Shown here piece after piece: positions 6,778 through 9,765 of a DNA stretch of 9,765 nt. Both the position numbers and the translations under genes were made by a program. Under the pieces are notes generated by a model. That model was not told where the DNA came from. It saw nothing but the letters and a program-made list of their open reading frames with translations, and made no database searches. The first letter of the stretch is position 1. Every line of letters begins with the position of its first letter. This stretch comes from JBEKJU01 sp050011095 (GTDB lineage Bacteria > Desulfobacterota > Syntrophorhabdia > Syntrophorhabdales > WCHB1-27). Location of the stretch: NCBI GenBank assembly GCA_050011095.1, contig JBEKJU010000124.1, forward strand, positions 1 through 9,765. The letters are read 5' to 3'.

Positions 6778-7675
6778 GGACCTGCGGCAAAAGAAGATAG
6801 CTGTCCTCATGGGGGGACTCTCCTCGGAGCGGGAGATCTCGCTCGCGAGCGGCCAGGCGGTGCTCGCGGGCCTGGTACGAAGCGGCTATTCCGCCTTCGG
6901 CATCGACGTCGGGCGCAATCTGGCCGACCGGCTGCAGGGAGAGCGGATCGACGTGGCCTTCGTCGCCCTTCACGGCAGATGGGGTGAAGACGGCACGGTC
7001 CAGGGTCTCCTCGAGATGATGGCGATCCCCTACACAGGTTCGGGCGTGCTCGGCTCCGCCCTCGCCATGGACAAAGCCTTAAGCAAGATGCTTCTCGTGG
7101 GCCGGGGCATCCCGACCCCTGCCTACAGGACATACCGCTCCGGGGACGAGACGGATTTCCCCATTCCCTTCGTGGTGAAACCGGCGCGGGAAGGCTCGAC
7201 GGTCGGCATATCCATCGTGCGGCAGGAAGAGGAGATAGACGAGGCGATAAGGACCGCCTTCCAGTATGACAACAAGGTGCTCGTCGAAGATTACGTGTCG
7301 GGGAGGGAGATCACCGTCGGCGTGGTCAACGGCCTATGCCTGCCCATCGTGGAGGTGCGACCGAAATCGGGCTTCTATGATTTCACGTCCAAGTATACGA
7401 AAGGCATGACCGAATACCTCGTGCCTGCGGAACTGGGCGGGGACATCGCGGAAAGGGCCCGCGACGAGGCGCTCGCCGTATGGCGCCACTTCGAGCTGGC
7501 AGGCTGCGCGAGGGTCGATATGATCGTGGACAATGACATTCCCCTCGTGATCGATATTAATACCTCACCCGGCATGACCGAGACATCACTCGTGCCGAAG
7601 GCGTGGGGGCAATTGGGAAGAACCTTCGACCATCTGGTGGAAGAGATCCTGAGAGGAGCGGACCTAAAGGCATGA
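6764..7675 (+). CDS. ddl: D-alanine--D-alanine ligase (Ddl)
   Basis: Ddl is a cytoplasmic ATP-grasp enzyme that joins two D-alanines; MurF uses the product. The 303 residues (from the first of two adjacent ATGs) include GGLSSEREISL (17-27), VALHGRWGEDGTVQG (67-81), GSGVLGSALAMDK (92-104), VVKPAREGSTVG (137-148), EDYVSGREITVGV (175-187), DFTSKYTKG (206-214) and INTSPGMTETSLVPKA (265-280). Tyr211 in the omega loop is the type linked to D-Ala-D-Ala rather than D-Ala-D-lactate products. Asp252 and Asn266 fit two metal ligands, but the third, normally Glu two residues before that Asn, is Asp264. The start is either ATG 6764 or ATG 6767; GGGGG (6755-6759) is 4 or 7 bases upstream. The gene overlaps murB by 14 (or 11) bases and ftsQ by four. 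Confidence 0.96.
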   Translation: MMTREDLRQKKIAVLMGGLSSEREISLASGQAVLAGLVRSGYSAFGIDVGRNLADRLQGERIDVAFVALHGRWGEDGTVQGLLEMMAIPYTGSGVLGSALAMDKALSKMLLVGRGIPTPAYRTYRSGDETDFPIPFVVKPAREGSTVGISIVRQEEEIDEAIRTAFQYDNKVLVEDYVSGREITVGVVNGLCLPIVEVRPKSGFYDFTSKYTKGMTEYLVPAELGGDIAERARDEALAVWRHFELAGCARVDMIVDNDIPLVIDINTSPGMTETSLVPKAWGQLGRTFDHLVEEILRGADLKA

Positions 7676-8373
7676 AACGGACCCTGTACCTTCTTTTCAT
7701 CGTGCCCATGGGCCTCCTCACCGTGCTCACGGCCATGTACCTGTTCTCCCGCACCGAGCCTCTCTTCCTTTTGAAGAATATCAGGATAAAGGGCGCTGAC
7801 CAGCTCCCCGAATCGGAAATCCTCACGAAGATATACCCCTTCCTCAAGGACAGCATATTCGGGACCGATATGGGGAAGGTGAAGGAGGCGATCATTTCCC
7901 ATCCCTTTGTAAGGGATGTCCGGGTAAAGAGGGTATTCCCCTTTTCCATCCTCATCGAGGTGAAGGAACGGGTCCCTTCGGCCCTCTGGGTAGGACCGGA
8001 AGGCGACGTACAGATGCTGGATGAGGATGGCGTGCGGTATAGAAGCCTGAGAAAGGGAGAGACCCGTGAACTCGTCGTGATAAGCGCGAAGAAGGAAAGC
8101 GACGCGAGGGACATGTTCCGGGAGGTCAGCCTGTGGGACCGGCAGGGGATCATAAAGAAGGACGACCTCTCCGAGGTCGTGTACGACGAGGGTCAGATCA
8201 CCCTGTTCAGCCTCAATGACGGGGTTGAGATTATCCTGGGCAAGGAGGAGCGGCCCGAGCGGCTCAAGCGGGCCATGGCCGTCCTCGACGATGCAAAAAA
8301 GAGGGGCCTCCTCATCAGGTGCATCGATGCCCGTTTTGAAGATGGCGCCATCATACAAGAGAGGAAGGGATGA
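7672..8373 (+). CDS. ftsQ: Cell division protein FtsQ (POTRA domain, bitopic)
   Basis: FtsQ is a single-pass inner membrane protein that links early cytoplasmic and later periplasmic divisome parts, typically with FtsB and FtsL. The 233 residues begin with a short cytoplasmic tail (MKRT) and one membrane segment (about 5-25). A POTRA domain follows, from FLLKNIRIKGADQLPESEI (about 32-50) to HPFVRDVRVKRVFPFSILIEV (77-97) and KERVPSALW. The FtsQ beta domain runs to the end, with DLSEVVYDEGQITLFSL (165-181) and IIQ near the C-terminus. The ATG overlaps the ddl stop as ATGA, and GAGAGGAG lies about 12 bases upstream. The sequence is divergent, as is usual for FtsQ. The call rests on the domain order and on the position between ddl and ftsA. 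Confidence 0.93.
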   Translation: MKRTLYLLFIVPMGLLTVLTAMYLFSRTEPLFLLKNIRIKGADQLPESEILTKIYPFLKDSIFGTDMGKVKEAIISHPFVRDVRVKRVFPFSILIEVKERVPSALWVGPEGDVQMLDEDGVRYRSLRKGETRELVVISAKKESDARDMFREVSLWDRQGIIKKDDLSEVVYDEGQITLFSLNDGVEIILGKEERPERLKRAMAVLDDAKKRGLLIRCIDARFEDGAIIQERKG

Positions 8374-8374
8374 C

Positions 8375-9607
8375 ATGACAGAGAATGGGACATTCCTCGT
8401 CAGCCTCGACGTCGGCAGCACGAAAATTTGCGTGGTGGTGGCCAAGATCGTCGATGACAAGGTCAATATCGCGGGCATAGGCTCCCACCCGTCAACGGGC
8501 CTCCGCAAAGGGGTGGTCGTAAATATCGACAGCACGGTCAACTCCATGAAAAAGGCGCTTGAAGAAGCGGAACTCATGGCGGGCATCAAGATCGGGGGGT
8601 GCCTCGCGGGCATCGCCGGGGCCCACATCAAGAGCTTCAACTCGAACGGCGTAGTCGCTGTGAGGGATAAAGAGGTGCGGAAAGACGACATCGCCCGGGC
8701 CATCGACGCCGCCAAGGCCATCCCCATCCCGGCCGACAGGGACCTCATCCACGTCATACCGCAGGAATATATCGTGGACGACCAGGACGGCATAAAGGAC
8801 CCCCTGGGGATGAGCGGCGTGCGGCTGGAAGTGAAGGTGCACATCGTGACCGGCGCGCTCGCTTCCGCCCAGAATATAATCAAATGCTGCTACCTGGCGG
8901 GTCTCGCCGTGGACGATCTCATCCTGGGGCAGCTTGCCTCCGCCGAGGCGACGCTCACCCCCGAGGAAACTGAGATAGGCGTCGCCCTCGTCGATATCGG
9001 CGCCGGGACGAGCGACATCGCCGTCTACGCCAACGGCAGCATCAGGCATACGGCTATCCTTCCCTTCGGCGGCAGCCACATCACGAATGACATCGCCATC
9101 GGCCTGCGCACGCCCGTCGAGGAAGCGGAAAAGATAAAAAAGAAGTACGGGTGCGCCCTTTCTAAAATGGTCGGCGCCAACGAGACCATTGACGTGCCGA
9201 GCGTCGGAGGAAGAAAACCGAGAACCCTGATGCGGAAGACCCTGGCCGACATCATCGAGCCGAGGGCCGAGGAGATACTGTCCCTCATCCACGAGGAGAT
9301 CAAGAAATCGGGGTACGAGAAGCTCCTCGCCTCAGGGGTCGTGCTGACGGGCGGATGCGCGAACCTCGAGGGTGTGGTGGAGCTTGGGGAGGGCATCTTC
9401 AGCCTGCCGGTGAGAAGGGGCATCCCCATAGGCATCGGGGGCCTGATCGATGTGGTGAGCAATCCCATATACGCCACGGGTGTCGGTCTGATTCTCCACG
9501 CCTGCGGAGAGGGCAAGGGGAAAAACTACGAAAGGCGCGAGATATTCAAAAAACTACGGGAAAAAGGATTAGGGAAAATAAAGCGGATATTCGACGAAAT
9601 TTTTTGA
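8375..9607 (+). CDS. ftsA: Cell division protein FtsA (actin-like FtsZ membrane anchor)
   Basis: FtsA is an actin-family ATPase that tethers FtsZ filaments to the inner membrane and recruits later divisome proteins. The 410 residues show phosphate-1 LDVGSTK (11-17), the FtsA-specific 1C/SHS2 region (about 85-160) with HVIPQEYIVDD (126-136) and KVHIVTG (154-160), phosphate-2 VDIGAGTSD (206-214), FGGSHITNDIA (231-241), and the adenosine motif LTGGCANLEG (324-333). The C-terminus (about 387-410) is a Lys/Arg-rich amphipathic stretch ending DEIF, which fits the membrane-targeting helix. The ATG follows GAGGAAGGGA (8361-8370) and starts one base after the ftsQ stop. An earlier in-frame ATG inside ftsQ is not needed. 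The last 90 bases or so are noticeably richer in A and T than the rest of the gene. Confidence 0.98.
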   Translation: MTENGTFLVSLDVGSTKICVVVAKIVDDKVNIAGIGSHPSTGLRKGVVVNIDSTVNSMKKALEEAELMAGIKIGGCLAGIAGAHIKSFNSNGVVAVRDKEVRKDDIARAIDAAKAIPIPADRDLIHVIPQEYIVDDQDGIKDPLGMSGVRLEVKVHIVTGALASAQNIIKCCYLAGLAVDDLILGQLASAEATLTPEETEIGVALVDIGAGTSDIAVYANGSIRHTAILPFGGSHITNDIAIGLRTPVEEAEKIKKKYGCALSKMVGANETIDVPSVGGRKPRTLMRKTLADIIEPRAEEILSLIHEEIKKSGYEKLLASGVVLTGGCANLEGVVELGEGIFSLPVRRGIPIGIGGLIDVVSNPIYATGVGLILHACGEGKGKNYERREIFKKLREKGLGKIKRIFDEIF

Positions 9608-9614
9608 GGGAGGA
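9606..9614 (+). promoter_or_regulatory. Ribosome binding site of ftsZ
   Basis: The GAGGGAGGA run starts on the last two bases of the ftsA stop codon and ends 4 bases before the ftsZ ATG. It is the strongest Shine-Dalgarno match in the window. That suits the known need for much more FtsZ than FtsA, although translation rate cannot be read from sequence alone. Confidence 0.75.
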
Positions 9615-9618
9615 CGAC

Positions 9619-9765
9619 ATGTTCTACATGGATGAGAGCAACGGTTTTTCTGCAAAGTTAAAAGTCGTGGGGATCGGCGGGGGCGGCTGCAACGCCATCA
9701 ACAACATGGTGGAGGGGGGACTCCAGGGCGTTGAGTTCGTGGCGGTCAACACCGATGTTCAATCC
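9619..9765 (+). CDS. ftsZ: Cell division protein FtsZ, N-terminal part
   Basis: This is the first 49 codons of ftsZ; the gene runs off the right edge. FtsZ is the tubulin-like GTPase that forms the Z ring at midcell. A short tail of about 13 residues (MFYMDESNGFSAK) precedes the first beta strand and G-box KVVGIGGGGCNAINNM (about 15-30). The VEFVAVNTDVQS segment (38-49) matches the second conserved strand and the NTDxQ motif. A Cys sits at residue 24, just after the four glycines, where Gly, Asn or Ser is more usual. The ATG at 9619 is 11 bases after ftsA. A second ATG at codon 4 is possible but has a worse spacing to the ribosome binding site. The remainder of the GTPase domain cannot be seen. 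Confidence 0.96.
   Translation, partial: MFYMDESNGFSAKLKVVGIGGGGCNAINNMVEGGLQGVEFVAVNTDVQS

Noticed and set aside
7375..8883. Long (502-codon) open frame on the - strand across ddl, ftsQ and ftsA
   Set aside because: It lies opposite three clearly real genes, has no recognisable domain, and long antisense frames are common opposite GC-rich coding sequence.
9576..9607. Possible terminator at the end of ftsA, because of the T-run before the stop codon
   Set aside because: The only nearby inverted repeat (TTCG/CGAA) would leave a one-base loop and cannot form a hairpin. The T-run is simply Phe codons plus the stop, and ftsZ follows at once with a strong ribosome binding site.

Overview
The window is one continuous piece of a bacterial division and cell wall (dcw) cluster, with every gene on the + strand. 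It begins inside the last part of murF and ends 49 codons into ftsZ. The order is murF (3' end), mraY, murD, an unrecognised multi-pass membrane protein, murG, murC, murB, ddl, ftsQ, ftsA and ftsZ (5' end). No non-coding gap exceeds 11 bases. There are no RNA genes, mobile elements, CRISPR arrays or convincing terminators.

The genes cover peptidoglycan precursor synthesis and then septum assembly. MurB and MurC act early: UDP-MurNAc is formed and L-Ala added. MurD adds D-Glu. Ddl makes the D-Ala-D-Ala that MurF attaches. MraY moves the finished muropeptide onto undecaprenyl phosphate to make lipid I, and MurG adds GlcNAc to give lipid II. FtsQ, FtsA and FtsZ then belong to the divisome that uses lipid II at the septum. 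Nearly every junction overlaps or is a few bases long, with a Shine-Dalgarno sequence inside the preceding gene. This indicates a single transcript with translational coupling.

The main departure from the textbook layout lies between murD and murG. Many bacteria have ftsW there, encoding the SEDS glycosyltransferase. Here the slot holds a 261-residue, very hydrophobic protein (2684-3469), joined by 4-base overlaps to both neighbours. It shows none of the FtsW/RodA sequence motifs that I know. Its predicted topology (about ten membrane segments, both ends cytoplasmic) resembles SEDS proteins, but it is about 100 residues too short. This is the best candidate in the window for something undescribed.

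Organism: a Gram-negative-type dcw order with ddl between murB and ftsQ, high GC (roughly 60% by eye), and frequent AGG, AGA and ATA codons despite the GC content. This suggests a Desulfobacterota/deltaproteobacterial lineage, perhaps Syntrophorhabdus-like. That placement is inference from gene order and general protein resemblance, not from a search.
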